From the NCBI RefSeq assembly GCF_018780105.1, contig NZ_JADMKC010000005.1, forward strand, positions 142,482 through 206,481: 64,000 nucleotides of DNA. The letters are read 5' to 3'. Shown here piece by piece: positions 1-8,342 of the stretch. Source of the DNA: Thiobacillus sp. (lineage in GTDB: Bacteria; Pseudomonadota; Gammaproteobacteria; Burkholderiales; Thiobacillaceae). The translations under genes were made by a program, and so were the position numbers. Numbering within the stretch: position 1 is the first letter of the stretch; every line of letters starts with the position of its first letter. The notes under the pieces were generated by a model. It searched no databases, was not told the origin of the DNA, and saw nothing but the letters and a program-made list of their open reading frames with translations.

Positions 1-1
1 A

Positions 2-373
2 CGCGCCGGCGATTTCCTGCGACAGGCGCCGAAAGACTTTGCGCTCTACAGCGGCGACGATGCCTCGGCGATGCCCTTCATGCTTTTGGGCGGGCATGGT
101 GTGATTTCGGTGACGGCCAACGTTGCACCGAAGCTGATGCATGAAATGTGCGTCGCCGCTTTCGCAGGGAACCTGGTGCGTGCGCGTGAACTCAATAACG
201 CGTTGCTGCCCCTGCATAACAAGCTGTTTGTCGAGGCCAATCCGATCCCGGTCAAGTGGGCCTGTGCGGAACTGGGATTGATACCCGCCGGTTTGCGCTT
301 GCCGCTTACCCCCTTGTCAGCCGGATTACACGAGACCCTGCGCAGCGCGATGCGTCACGCAGGGCTGCTCTGA
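2..373 (+). CDS. dapA: 4-hydroxy-tetrahydrodipicolinate synthase, C-terminal part (gene enters from the left edge)
   Basis: This is the last ~123 codons of DapA, which condenses pyruvate with aspartate semialdehyde in the diaminopimelate/lysine pathway in the cytoplasm. The frame is open from base 2, and the ORF-track ATG at 71 is internal. The segment [10 protein letters not shown] followed by [15 protein letters not shown] is the characteristic end of the TIM barrel, followed by the C-terminal helical domain ([16 protein letters not shown]). The catalytic Lys and Tyr lie outside the window. bamC follows after 20 bp, the usual dapA-bamC pairing of beta- and gammaproteobacteria. Confidence 0.93.
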   Translation, partial: RAGDFLRQAPKDFALYSGDDASAMPFMLLGGHGVISVTANVAPKLMHEMCVAAFAGNLVRARELNNALLPLHNKLFVEANPIPVKWACAELGLIPAGLRLPLTPLSAGLHETLRSAMRHAGLL

Positions 374-393
374 GAATTTGCTTTAGGACTCTT

Positions 394-1503
394 ATGCGTT
401 TACTGCCCCTATTTTTGTTTGCCAGCTTGATCGTTTCGGGCTGCAGCATGGAATCGAAAAAAATCGATTACAAATCAGCCGAAAAGCTGCCCACCCTGGA
501 ACTGCCGCCCGACCTGACGGCGCCGACAGGCGACAACCGCTACACCATTCCCGATGCACCGGGAGGCGCTGCGACGCTGTCGACCTACAGCAAGGACCGC
601 AAGACCACGCCAGCCACTGCAGGGGCGCTGCTGCCGGCGCAGGACAAGGTGCGGATCGAAAAATCGGGTTCGCAGCGCTGGCTGGTGGTGCAGGCCACAC
701 CGGAGCAGGTGTGGCCGGTGGTCAAGGATTTCTGGCAGGAAAACGGCTTCATCATCAATCTGGAATCGCCCGAAACCGGCGTGATGGAAACCGATTGGGC
801 GGAAAACCGCGCCAAGATTCCGCAGGACGGGATCAGGAACCTGTTGGGCAAGGTGATGGAAGGCATGTATTCCACGCCCGAGCGCGACAAATTCCGCACC
901 CGCATCGAGGCCGGTGCGGGCGGGGCGGGGCTGCCCAGCACCGAGATCTACGTCAGTCATCGCGGCATGATGGAAATTTACACGACGGAGTTCAAGGATC
1001 AGACCAAGTGGCAGCCGCGCCCGCCCGATCCCGATCTCGAAGCTGAAATGCTGCGTCGTCTGATGGCGCGCTTCGGCGTCGCAGAACAACAGGCGGATGC
1101 CTTGCTGGCCAAGCAGCAGACGCCCGAGCAGGCGCGCATCGTCACGCAAGCCGGCGGATCGGTGCTGGAAATGGACGAAAGCTTCGATCGCGCCTGGCGT
1201 CGGGTCGGACTGTCGCTGGATCGGATCGGTTTCGCCGTGGAAGACCGCGACCGTTCCAAGGGCATCTATTTTGTACGCTACATTGACCCGGAAATCGACA
1301 ACGCCAGCAAGAAGGATGAAGGCTTTCTGAGCAGCCTGGCCTTCTGGAACAGCAAGAAGCTGCAAACCTCGCCGCAATTGCAGATCGTGGTCACCGAGAC
1401 GGGCGACAAGAGCCGCGTGACCGTAGCGCCAGCCGAGGGCAAGACGCTCGAGGCGGAGACGCGGAACCGCATCATCAAACTGCTGTACATGGATCTGAAG
1501 TGA
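394..1503 (+). CDS. bamC: Outer membrane protein assembly factor BamC (NlpB-like lipoprotein)
   Basis: BamC is a lipoprotein subunit of the BAM complex that inserts beta-barrel proteins into the outer membrane. I start at ATG 394 rather than the longer ORF-track start at 256, because 394 begins a clean lipoprotein signal (MRLLPLFLFASLIVSGCS) with the lipobox ending in Cys18. The product is 369 residues, slightly longer than E. coli BamC (~344). A proline-rich N-terminal region (LPTLELPPDLTAP, as in BamC proteins that bind BamD) precedes two helix-grip-like domains. It sits just after dapA, as in many proteobacteria. The upstream 115 codons of the longer ORF overlap dapA in another frame and are not real coding sequence. 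Confidence 0.9.
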   Translation: MRLLPLFLFASLIVSGCSMESKKIDYKSAEKLPTLELPPDLTAPTGDNRYTIPDAPGGAATLSTYSKDRKTTPATAGALLPAQDKVRIEKSGSQRWLVVQATPEQVWPVVKDFWQENGFIINLESPETGVMETDWAENRAKIPQDGIRNLLGKVMEGMYSTPERDKFRTRIEAGAGGAGLPSTEIYVSHRGMMEIYTTEFKDQTKWQPRPPDPDLEAEMLRRLMARFGVAEQQADALLAKQQTPEQARIVTQAGGSVLEMDESFDRAWRRVGLSLDRIGFAVEDRDRSKGIYFVRYIDPEIDNASKKDEGFLSSLAFWNSKKLQTSPQLQIVVTETGDKSRVTVAPAEGKTLEAETRNRIIKLLYMDLK

Positions 1504-1519
1504 CGCGAAAGCCGGTGTG

Positions 1520-2278
1520 ATGCGGTTTGCCAGTCTCGGTAGCGGCAGCGATGGCAATGGCCTGGTGGTCGAGGCCGGTTCCACCCGGGTGTTGATGGAT
1601 TGTGGTTTCGGACTGGCCGACAGCATTGCACGGCTGGCACGGCTGAAGCTGGAAGTGTCGGATCTGGCGGGTATCGTGGTAACGCACGAGCATGGCGACC
1701 ATATCGGCGGCGTCGGGCGGCTGGCGCGCAAGCACCGCTTGCCGGTGTGGCTGACCGCGGGCACGCTGGCCATGGCGCAAGATCTCGACGGCGTGGCCGT
1801 GCAGGTTATCGACAGCCATGCGGCCTTTGCTGTCGACGACCTGGAAATCCAGCCCTACCCAGTGCCGCACGATGCGCGCGAGCCGGTGCAGTTCGTCTTT
1901 GGCGACGGTCAGCGCAGGCTTGGTGTGCTGACCGATGTGGGATGCAGTACACCACATATCGAGGCGACCTTGAGCGGCGTCGACGCGCTGGTGCTGGAAT
2001 GCAACCACGACGCGGCCATGCTGGACCAGGGGCCGTATCCCGCAGGGCTCAAGCGGCGGGTGGGCGGACGCTTCGGCCATCTGGAAAACGCGCAGTCGGC
2101 TGCCTTGCTGCACACGCTGCGCCACGACAAGTTGCAATGCGTGATGGCCGCGCATGTTTCGCGCACCAACAACACCGATGCGCTGGCGCGGCGTGCACTG
2201 GCCGAAGTGTTGAACTGCGCGGACGAGGAAGTGCGGGTCGCCTGCCAGACGGCGGGCTTTGACTGGATCTGTATTTAA
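1520..2278 (+). CDS. MBL-fold metallo-hydrolase (YycJ/PhnP-like, COG1235 type)
   Basis: A 252-residue metallo-beta-lactamase-fold hydrolase, presumably cytoplasmic as no signal peptide is visible. The N-terminus FASLGSGSDGNGLVV resembles the FxxLGSGSxGN opening of the YycJ/WalJ group. The metal motif THEHGDH is at about residue 55, followed by a later metal Asp (LTDVG) and a C-terminal AAHVSRTNN. The true substrate is unknown; relatives include phosphodiesterases and nucleases. ATG 1520 is used, although a GTG three bases upstream (1517) is possible. It lies 16 bp after bamC and is probably cotranscribed. Confidence 0.82.
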   Translation: MRFASLGSGSDGNGLVVEAGSTRVLMDCGFGLADSIARLARLKLEVSDLAGIVVTHEHGDHIGGVGRLARKHRLPVWLTAGTLAMAQDLDGVAVQVIDSHAAFAVDDLEIQPYPVPHDAREPVQFVFGDGQRRLGVLTDVGCSTPHIEATLSGVDALVLECNHDAAMLDQGPYPAGLKRRVGGRFGHLENAQSAALLHTLRHDKLQCVMAAHVSRTNNTDALARRALAEVLNCADEEVRVACQTAGFDWICI

Positions 2279-2318
2279 GGCTGGGGGTGTTCCCTGCTGG
2301 AATTTTACTGGATGGACT

Positions 2319-3728
2319 TTGACCACTTTTGCTGAACTGGGACTTGCGCCCGACATCCTGCGTGCCCTCGACGACATGGGCTACGCCACGCCAACGCCGA
2401 TTCAGGAGCAGGTGATTCCGCTTGCGCTGCAGGGGGGCGACATTCTTGGTGCAGCGCAGACCGGAACCGGCAAGACGGCTGCTTTCGCGCTGCCCTTGCT
2501 GCAGCGCCTGCTGCCGTTTGCCAACAACGGCACCTCACCGGCCAAGCACCCGATTCGCGCCCTGATCCTGACCCCCACGCGCGAGTTGGCGATTCAGGTC
2601 GAGGAGAGCGTCAAGGCGTATTGCAAGCACATCCCGCTGCGCTCGCTGGTGGTTTACGGCGGGGTCAATATCAATACGCAGATTCCAATCCTGAAAACCG
2701 GCATCGAGATCCTGGTGGCGACGCCCGGCCGCCTGCTCGACCACGTGCAAAACAAGACCCTGATGCTGAACCAGGTGAACACCCTGGTACTCGACGAGGC
2801 AGATCGCATGCTCGATATGGGCTTCATGCCCGATCTCAAACGCATTGTTGCGCTGTTGCCAGTGCAGCGCGTGAACATGATGTTCTCGGCCACATTTCCG
2901 GAAGAAATCCGCAAGCTTGCCGACAGCATCCTCAACAATCCGACCTTCATCGAAGTGGCGCGCAACGCCACAGCGGTGAACGTGACGCAGGTAGTGCACC
3001 CGGTGCACCACGAGCGCAAGCGGCAATTGCTGACGCATCTGATCAAGACGCGCGACCTCAAGCAGGTGCTGGTGTTCACCGGTACCAAGCTGGGCTGCAA
3101 CCGGCTCGCCAACGAACTCAACAAGCTTGGCCTGCATGCGGACGCCATCCATGGCGACAAGACCCAGCAGGAACGCATCAAGGCGCTCGACGCGTTCAAG
3201 GCCGGTACGCTGCGCGTGCTGGTCGCCACCGACGTCGCCGCGCGTGGGATCGACATTGAAGCCCTGCCTTTTGTGGTGAATTATGATCTGCCGCACAGCG
3301 CCGAGGATTATGTGCACCGCATCGGCCGTACCGGCCGCGCGGGCGCCATGGGTGAGGCGATCTCGCTGGTGAGCGAATCGGAAACGCGCTATCTGAGGGA
3401 TATCGAAAAGTTGATCGGCTCGCCGCTGGCAACCACTATCGTTCCCGGTTTCGAGCCGGGAGCAGCCGATGTGCCCGCGTATCAGCCGCGTTCGCCGCGT
3501 CCTGAGCGCGCAGTGGAGCCCGTAGTCGAACGACCGATCGAGCGCGCCCCCGAGCAACGCAGTGCGCCGCGCAGCAAGCCCGCCGCATCGCGCGATAGCT
3601 TGTTCGATGCGCCCTATGTTCCGGGCACGGCAGCAACTGTCGCGCCGGTGGCAAACCGTCAGCCGCCCAAGAAGCAGGTGGCGGCCTTGTTCCGTAGTCC
3701 GGTCAAACCTGAATCTGCCGAGCAATGA
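2319..3728 (+). CDS. rhlE: DEAD-box ATP-dependent RNA helicase, RhlE type
   Basis: A DEAD-box RNA helicase involved in ribosome assembly or mRNA turnover. In order it has the Q motif (TPTPIQEQVIP), Walker A AQTGTGKT, PTRELAIQ, DEAD in VLDEADRMLDMGF, SAT in MFSATFP, and the C-terminal lobe with ATDVAARGID and HRIGRTGRAG. A Pro/Arg-rich low-complexity tail follows from about residue 385. I place the start at TTG 2319 (MTTFAELGLAPD), which matches RhlE-type N-termini; the ATG at 2259 would overlap the preceding gene by 20 bp and add 20 unconserved residues. RhlE is the most likely subgroup, though RhlB/DbpA-type naming cannot be excluded. Confidence 0.85.
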   Translation: MTTFAELGLAPDILRALDDMGYATPTPIQEQVIPLALQGGDILGAAQTGTGKTAAFALPLLQRLLPFANNGTSPAKHPIRALILTPTRELAIQVEESVKAYCKHIPLRSLVVYGGVNINTQIPILKTGIEILVATPGRLLDHVQNKTLMLNQVNTLVLDEADRMLDMGFMPDLKRIVALLPVQRVNMMFSATFPEEIRKLADSILNNPTFIEVARNATAVNVTQVVHPVHHERKRQLLTHLIKTRDLKQVLVFTGTKLGCNRLANELNKLGLHADAIHGDKTQQERIKALDAFKAGTLRVLVATDVAARGIDIEALPFVVNYDLPHSAEDYVHRIGRTGRAGAMGEAISLVSESETRYLRDIEKLIGSPLATTIVPGFEPGAADVPAYQPRSPRPERAVEPVVERPIERAPEQRSAPRSKPAASRDSLFDAPYVPGTAATVAPVANRQPPKKQVAALFRSPVKPESAEQ

Positions 3729-4069
3729 GCTGGGAAATCATCCTGTTGGTCGGCTCAGGCGCAGTGGCCTGGTACTGGTATGACGGGATGAACGTGCGCG
3801 AACAGGCTGTTGCCGTAGGGCGTCGCGCCTGCAGCGAGGGCAAACTGCAGTTTCTCGATGACAGTGTCGCCCTGAGCCGCACCCGTTTTGCCCGCAACAG
3901 CCTCGGCCAGCTGCAATTCCTGCGCGACTACCGTTTCGAGTTTTCGGACACGGGCAACAACCGCCGTCCCGGTGTGGTGCGCATGCTGGGGAACCGCGTC
4001 GAATGGGTGAGCCTGGATGGGGAGTGGCAGCCGGGGCAAACCGCCAGCGTTACCCGCCTGCCCGACTGA
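3725..4069 (+). CDS. DUF3301 family protein
   Basis: A 114-residue protein with one N-terminal membrane segment (MSWEIILLVGSGAVAWYWYD), then the DUF3301 pattern of REQAVAVGRRACSE, a QFLDDSVALSR-like stretch, and a small beta-rich domain ending in VSLDGEW. The family is widespread in gamma- and betaproteobacteria and its function is unknown. It is probably an inner-membrane-anchored protein. Its ATG overlaps the helicase stop by 4 bp (ATGA), so the two are likely translationally coupled. Confidence 0.8.
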   Translation: MSWEIILLVGSGAVAWYWYDGMNVREQAVAVGRRACSEGKLQFLDDSVALSRTRFARNSLGQLQFLRDYRFEFSDTGNNRRPGVVRMLGNRVEWVSLDGEWQPGQTASVTRLPD

Positions 4070-4075
4070 CTCGCC

Positions 4076-5011
4076 TCACTGCTGTTCGATCTCCAGCACG
4101 GCCAGGCTGATCTGCTTGCCGACCGCATCATCGAAGCCGTTCCATTTCTGGTAAACGGCCAGTTTCCTGACCACATCCGGTTTCATTTCGAAGTCGCTCT
4201 TGCCGGCATCGTATTCAACCCTGACCGCATCGAGCAGCGCCTGGAAGTAATCGCGCTGGGCTTTCAGTATGGCGGGCTTGCCGGGATTACCGTGCCCCGG
4301 GACCACCACTTTGACGGGCAAATCCAGCACCCGCTCGATCGCCTTGATGTTACCGCTGAAGGTGCCGTCGTCCATGCGCGCAACGCGCTGGTTGAGCACG
4401 TTGTCGCCGGTGAACAGCACGCCGTTGTCGATCTCGATCATGATGTCGGTCTTGCTGTGGGCGTCGTTGGACGAGTAGATCCTGAACGTGCGGTTGCCGT
4501 GTTTCCTGACCATGCCGTCGGTGGTGGCGACCGTGGGAATCACGGCCTGGGTGCCGTCGGTATAGCCCTTGGTCAGGCTGCTCATCAGGTTGACCCAGTT
4601 GGCTGCTTCGCCGGCGTGAGCTTTGGCGATCATGTCGGGATGCGCGATCAGCACGGCTTTGGGCCAGGCTTCGAGGATGGCCTGATTGCCCAGCCAGTGG
4701 TCGCCGTGCACATGGGTGTTGTACACGGCCGTAACGGGCAACCGGGTGGTTTTCTGGATCGCTTTCACCACCATGCGCCCGGCCTGAACGCTGGAACCGG
4801 GATCGATGACGATGACCTGGTCGCCGGCGATGATCCAGGCGGGATTGTTCATGAAACTCTGATTCTCGACCGAAGGCTCGCCCAGCGGACCGGTAATGAC
4901 CCAGGTGTCGGGCGCGACCTGTTTGGCCGGGTGGGGTTTGACGCTATCGGTGGGGCCGGCGTGGGCGCTGAGGGCGAGGCTGGCGGCGAAGAGGAGGGCA
5001 GTCAGGCGCAT
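4076..5011 (-). CDS. Exported MBL-fold metallo-hydrolase
   Basis: A 311-residue metallo-beta-lactamase-fold protein with a cleavable signal peptide (MRLTALLFAASLALSAHAG), so it acts in the periplasm. Visible metal motifs are THVHGDHW at about residues 99-106, a HSKTD stretch near 187 and GHGNPG near 247. It resembles SoxH-like or quinoprotein-relay MBL hydrolases seen in sulfur oxidisers and methylotrophs, but the substrate cannot be read from the sequence. It is convergent with the DUF3301 gene (stops 6 bp apart), and the minus-strand cluster upstream contains a reductase and msrB. The reverse-strand SD GGAG sits just before the ATG. Confidence 0.8.
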   Translation of the reverse strand: MRLTALLFAASLALSAHAGPTDSVKPHPAKQVAPDTWVITGPLGEPSVENQSFMNNPAWIIAGDQVIVIDPGSSVQAGRMVVKAIQKTTRLPVTAVYNTHVHGDHWLGNQAILEAWPKAVLIAHPDMIAKAHAGEAANWVNLMSSLTKGYTDGTQAVIPTVATTDGMVRKHGNRTFRIYSSNDAHSKTDIMIEIDNGVLFTGDNVLNQRVARMDDGTFSGNIKAIERVLDLPVKVVVPGHGNPGKPAILKAQRDYFQALLDAVRVEYDAGKSDFEMKPDVVRKLAVYQKWNGFDDAVGKQISLAVLEIEQQ

Positions 5012-5097
5012 GGCAAACTCCAGGTTGTGATGTGTTGCTAGATTAGTGTGGAGGGGACGATCGGGCGATGGTACGAAAGGCTGGCCCGGTCAAACCG

Positions 5098-5802
5098 CTA
5101 CCACCACTTTTCGAAAATGATCCGGCTCATCGGTACGCCCAGCCCATGCAGCAGCGTGCTCATGTCTTCGACCATGCCCTTGGGGCCGCACAAGTAATAC
5201 AACGTGTCGTCCGGTACGTCGAGCGCATGCAGCTTGACCGGGTCGATGCGGCCGGTGAGGCCATGCCAGTGCGGGTCGGGCTGGGTGACGGTGATGCTGA
5301 GATGCAGGTTGTCGTGAGTGTGGGCGGCCTGCTCGAGTTCGTCGCGAAACAGGATCTCGCTGCTGTCCGACACGCTGTAGACCAGATGCGCCCGGGTGGT
5401 CAGCCTGGCATCGCGTACGTGGCGGAAGATCGAGAGCAGCGGGGTGATTCCGACGCCGCCGCCGATCAGCACCACGTTGTCGCTCATTTCCGGCAGGTAA
5501 ACGAAGGGCCCCTGCGCCTGCGAAACTTTGACCGGGTCGCCGACGCGCGCCTTTTCGTGCACCCAGCGTGCCACGGGGTGGCGTGCGCTGGCCTTGATCG
5601 CCAGTTCGATGCTGCCCTGATGCAGGGGCGAGGTGGTGATGGAGTAGCCGGCCGTGTGGACGTTGCCATCAACCGAGATGCTCAGATCCACCCATTGCCC
5701 CGGCAGAAAGCGGAAGCCGGCGTCGGGGATGGCCAGCTGTAGCGCATGAATGCTGGGCGTGGCGGGGGAGATCGCCGTGATGCGGGCGTCAAAAATATGC
5801 AA
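5098..5802 (-). CDS. FAD/NAD(P)-binding ferredoxin reductase-family oxidoreductase
   Basis: A 234-residue ferredoxin-NADP+ reductase-family protein: an N-terminal FAD-binding barrel followed by a NAD(P)-binding domain with GGGVGITPLLSIF (about residues 119-131) and the C-terminal LYYLCGPKGMVEDM. No 2Fe-2S domain is attached, so it needs a separate electron partner. One oddity is that the usual RxYS FAD motif reads AGYS here, losing the Arg. It starts 3 bp downstream of msrB, so the two are probably cotranscribed. The electron donor and acceptor are unknown. Confidence 0.82.
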   Translation of the reverse strand: MHIFDARITAISPATPSIHALQLAIPDAGFRFLPGQWVDLSISVDGNVHTAGYSITTSPLHQGSIELAIKASARHPVARWVHEKARVGDPVKVSQAQGPFVYLPEMSDNVVLIGGGVGITPLLSIFRHVRDARLTTRAHLVYSVSDSSEILFRDELEQAAHTHDNLHLSITVTQPDPHWHGLTGRIDPVKLHALDVPDDTLYYLCGPKGMVEDMSTLLHGLGVPMSRIIFEKWW

Positions 5803-5805
5803 GGT

Positions 5806-6222
5806 TCAGTCCTGTTTCGGCGTCGGGTGTTCGGCTTCAAAATTCAGCGAGGCCGAGTTGATGCAATAGCGCATGCCGGTGGGTGCGGGGCCGTCCGGGA
5901 AAACATGGCCGAGATGCGATCCGCAGCGGCGGCACAAGGCCTCGGTGCGCGTCATGCCGTGGCTGGCGTCTGTTTTTTCCGCTACCGCGTCGGCGTTGAT
6001 CGCCTGGTAAAAGCTCGGCCAGCCGGTGCCGGAATCAAATTTGGTGCCGGAGGCAAAGAGCGGCTCGCCGCAGGCGGCGCAACGGTATTCTCCGGCCGCG
6101 TGGTTGTTCCAGTACTGGCCGGTAAAAGCGCGTTCGGTGCCATGCTCACGCAGAATGCGGTATTGCTCGGGGCTCAGTTCGGCGCGCCATTCGGCGTCGG
6201 ATTTAGTTTTATCGAAAGTCAT
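5806..6222 (-). CDS. msrB: Peptide-methionine (R)-S-oxide reductase MsrB
   Basis: MsrB reduces methionine-R-sulfoxide in oxidised proteins. The 138-residue product has both zinc-binding CxxC pairs (RCAACGEPL and [10 protein letters not shown]), the substrate region GTGWPSF, and the catalytic Cys in [11 protein letters not shown]. The start at 6222 is preceded by AGGAG on the minus strand; the ORF-track start at 6270 would add 16 unconserved residues. It appears cytoplasmic because no signal peptide is visible. It is transcribed away from the rubrerythrin cassette, placing two oxidative-damage functions back to back. Confidence 0.93.
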   Translation of the reverse strand: MTFDKTKSDAEWRAELSPEQYRILREHGTERAFTGQYWNNHAAGEYRCAACGEPLFASGTKFDSGTGWPSFYQAINADAVAEKTDASHGMTRTEALCRRCGSHLGHVFPDGPAPTGMRYCINSASLNFEAEHPTPKQD

Positions 6223-6312
6223 GTCAGTCTCCTGCTGTGGCGGAAGTTTACCTCTTGAGGCAGGCCGCATGCCGCTTTATCCCTATGCCAGGAATGGATG
6301 TTTGTTGCGCGG

Positions 6313-6342
6313 TTGACAGCGTCATTGCGTCGGGTCTATTCT
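6313..6342 (+). promoter_or_regulatory. Candidate sigma-70 promoter for the rubrerythrin cassette
   Basis: A perfect -35 TTGACA (6313-6318) is followed by an 18-bp spacer and TATTCT (6337-6342). The 15-bp palindrome at 6354-6368 lies immediately downstream, where an operator would block initiation or early elongation. A leader of about 130 nt would precede the rubrerythrin ATG. Assignment is from the sequence only. Confidence 0.55.
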
Positions 6343-6353
6343 TCGTTCAGGTA

Positions 6354-6368
6354 TTAGACTTAGTCTAA
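6354..6368. promoter_or_regulatory. Perfect 7-1-7 palindrome TTAGACTTAGTCTAA, probable operator
   Basis: TTAGACT-T-AGTCTAA is a perfect inverted repeat just downstream of the candidate -10. The 7-1-7 geometry is shared with Fur/PerR-type boxes, but the bases do not match the known Fur consensus. A near-identical copy sits upstream of ftsH at 22957. The cognate regulator is unknown. Confidence 0.6.
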
Positions 6369-6477
6369 AAACCATCCATCCTCAACTGGGGAACCAGTCA
6401 GGGGATGAGCATTTCAGGGCTGAAAAGCATCTGCTTCAGGCATCTCAACCAAGCACATCAATCAAGGAGATAGGGTT

Positions 6478-6897
6478 ATGCAACTTAAGGGCTCAAAAAC
6501 TGAAGATCATCTGAAAGCCGCTTTCGCGGGCGAATCACAGGCCAATCGCCGTTACCTTTACTTCGCAGCAAAAGCTGACGTGGAAGGCTATAACGATGTC
6601 GCTTCGGTATTCCGTTCCACGGCTGAAGGTGAAACCGGCCACGCGCACGGCCACCTGGAATACCTGGAAAAATGCGGCGATCCCGCTACCGGCATGGCTT
6701 TTGGCCCCACCGCCGACAACCTGAAGACCGCGATCGCAGGCGAAACGCACGAGTACACCGACATGTATCCGGGCATGGCCAAGGATGCACGTGCCGAAGG
6801 TTTCGACGAAATCGCCGACTGGTTCGAGACGCTGGCCAAGGCCGAGCGTTCGCACGCCAACAAGTTCCAGAAAACGCTGGACACTCTGGGCGCGTAA
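6478..6897 (+). CDS. Rubrerythrin family protein without rubredoxin domain
   Basis: A 139-residue ferritin-like diiron protein. It has the rubrerythrin four-helix signature: [17 protein letters not shown], the ExxH pair in [10 protein letters not shown], then [17 protein letters not shown] and [11 protein letters not shown]. The C-terminal rubredoxin domain (two CxxC) found in ~190-residue rubrerythrins is missing, so electrons must come from another protein. Rubrerythrins reduce peroxide with diiron chemistry. The SD AAGGAG precedes the ATG. A strong terminator follows, but the next genes (Fe-S oxidoreductase and DUF3501) form a commonly conserved cassette with it. Confidence 0.9.
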   Translation: MQLKGSKTEDHLKAAFAGESQANRRYLYFAAKADVEGYNDVASVFRSTAEGETGHAHGHLEYLEKCGDPATGMAFGPTADNLKTAIAGETHEYTDMYPGMAKDARAEGFDEIADWFETLAKAERSHANKFQKTLDTLGA

Positions 6898-6909
6898 TTC
6901 TGTCCACGC

Positions 6910-6940
6910 AAAAAGCGGGTCGGATTCGGCCCGCTTTTTT
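6910..6940 (+). terminator. Intrinsic terminator after rubrerythrin
   Basis: AAAAAGCGGG pairs with CCCGCTTTTT around a 10-nt loop and ends in six T. It would uncouple high rubrerythrin expression from the downstream Fe-S oxidoreductase unless read-through occurs; only 48 bp separate the terminator and the next ATG. Confidence 0.85.
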
Positions 6941-6988
6941 AATTCCGGAAATTGAAAGCCACCCCGCAAAAATGACACAGGAGTTCGC

Positions 6989-8320
6989 ATGAGCACTCGA
7001 GAAGGCAACCTCGAAGCCCCCACCCGTCACCCGCTCAACTGGAAAGCTCCGGATTTCTATGACGAAGGGAAGCTCAATCACGAGCTGGAGCGTGTTTTTG
7101 ACGCCTGTCATGGCTGCCGTCGTTGCGTGTCGCTGTGTACCGCGTTCCCGACACTGTTCGATCTGGTGGACAACTCCTCGACACAGGAAGTGGATGGCGT
7201 CGCCAAGGCCGACTATGCGAAGGTGGTGGACGAGTGCTACCTGTGCGATCTCTGTTACATGACCAAATGCCCCTACGTGCCGCCGCATCCGTGGAACATT
7301 GATTTTCCGCACCTGATGCTGCGTGCCAAGGCGCTCAAATTCAAGCAAGGCGGCACGACATTCCGCGACAAGCTGCTGTCCAGTACCGATGCGATGGGCA
7401 AGCTCGCTTCGATTCCCGTCGTCGTGCAGGCAGTCAATGCCAGCCTGAAGAGCAAACCGATCCGCAAGATGGTCGCTAGCGTGCTGCACATTCATCCCGA
7501 CCGCCAGCTGCCCGAATACGACAGCGAAAAATTCCGTTCCACTGCCAAACCGCGCAGTGATTTCGCGGTCAAGCCCGGGGCGAAAACGCCTGGCAAAGTG
7601 GCGATCTACGCGACCTGCTATGTGAATTACAACGAGCCCGACATCGGCCATGATTTGCTGAAACTGCTGGCGCACAACGAAATTCCCGCCGTGCTGGTGG
7701 ATAAGGAAGCCTGTTGTGGCATGCCCAAACTCGAGCTGGGCGATCTTGACGCAGTGCAGAAACTGAAAGAAATCAACATTCCGCATCTGGCGAAACTGGC
7801 GCATGAGGGCTATGCGATCCTGGCCGCTGTGCCGTCCTGCACCTTGATGTACAAGCAGGAGCTGCCGCTGATGTTCCCCGATGACGCCGATGTGCTGGCC
7901 GTCAGGGACGCGATGTGGGATCCCTTCGAATACCTGATGGCGCGCAATGTCGACGGACTGTTGAAGACCGATTTCAACTCGCCGCTCGGCAAGGTTGCCT
8001 ATCACGTGCCCTGCCACCAGCGGGTGCAGAACATCGGCAACAAGACGCGCGACGCCCTGCAACTGGCGGGCGCCAAGGTAACGATGGTCGAGCGCTGTTC
8101 GGGCCACGACGGCACCTGGGGCGTGAAATCGGAGTATTTCGACAAGTCGATGAAAATTGGCAAGCCGGTGTTCCGCCAGATGGCCGAGCCGCAACCTGAT
8201 TACGTCAGCTCGGACTGTGCGATTGCCGCGCGCCACATCCTGCAGGGAATGGGCGAGAGCGCCACCGCCGAAAAGCGGCACCCGATCACGCTGTTGCGCA
8301 TTGCATACGGCCTCGAATAA
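6989..8320 (+). CDS. Heterodisulfide reductase-related Fe-S oxidoreductase (GlpC/HdrD-like)
   Basis: A 443-residue protein with two 4Fe-4S motifs near the N-terminus (CHGCRRCVSLC at about 40-50 and CYLCDLCYMTKC at about 82-93) and two CCG-type cysteine-rich modules (EACCGMPK; PCHQRVQ...ERCSGHDG). This is the architecture of GlpC/HdrD/LutA-like electron-transfer subunits. It is found next to rubrerythrin and DUF3501 in several betaproteobacteria, so it may deliver electrons to the rubredoxin-less rubrerythrin. That role is inferred from neighbourhood. No membrane segment is obvious. A weak SD (CAGGAG) precedes the ATG. Confidence 0.83.
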   Translation: MSTREGNLEAPTRHPLNWKAPDFYDEGKLNHELERVFDACHGCRRCVSLCTAFPTLFDLVDNSSTQEVDGVAKADYAKVVDECYLCDLCYMTKCPYVPPHPWNIDFPHLMLRAKALKFKQGGTTFRDKLLSSTDAMGKLASIPVVVQAVNASLKSKPIRKMVASVLHIHPDRQLPEYDSEKFRSTAKPRSDFAVKPGAKTPGKVAIYATCYVNYNEPDIGHDLLKLLAHNEIPAVLVDKEACCGMPKLELGDLDAVQKLKEINIPHLAKLAHEGYAILAAVPSCTLMYKQELPLMFPDDADVLAVRDAMWDPFEYLMARNVDGLLKTDFNSPLGKVAYHVPCHQRVQNIGNKTRDALQLAGAKVTMVERCSGHDGTWGVKSEYFDKSMKIGKPVFRQMAEPQPDYVSSDCAIAARHILQGMGESATAEKRHPITLLRIAYGLE

Positions 8321-8342
8321 TCCGTTGAGTCAGGAGAAGAAC

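Noticed and set aside
475-1773. 432-residue minus-strand ORF opposite bamC and the MBL gene
   Set aside because: Spans two sense genes with clear signal peptide and metal motifs; no independent evidence for coding.
6354-6368. Palindrome as an IscR type-1 site
   Set aside because: It contains GACT and AGTC halves, but they are 1 bp apart, whereas IscR type-1 sites need about 5 bp between them as seen at 52696.
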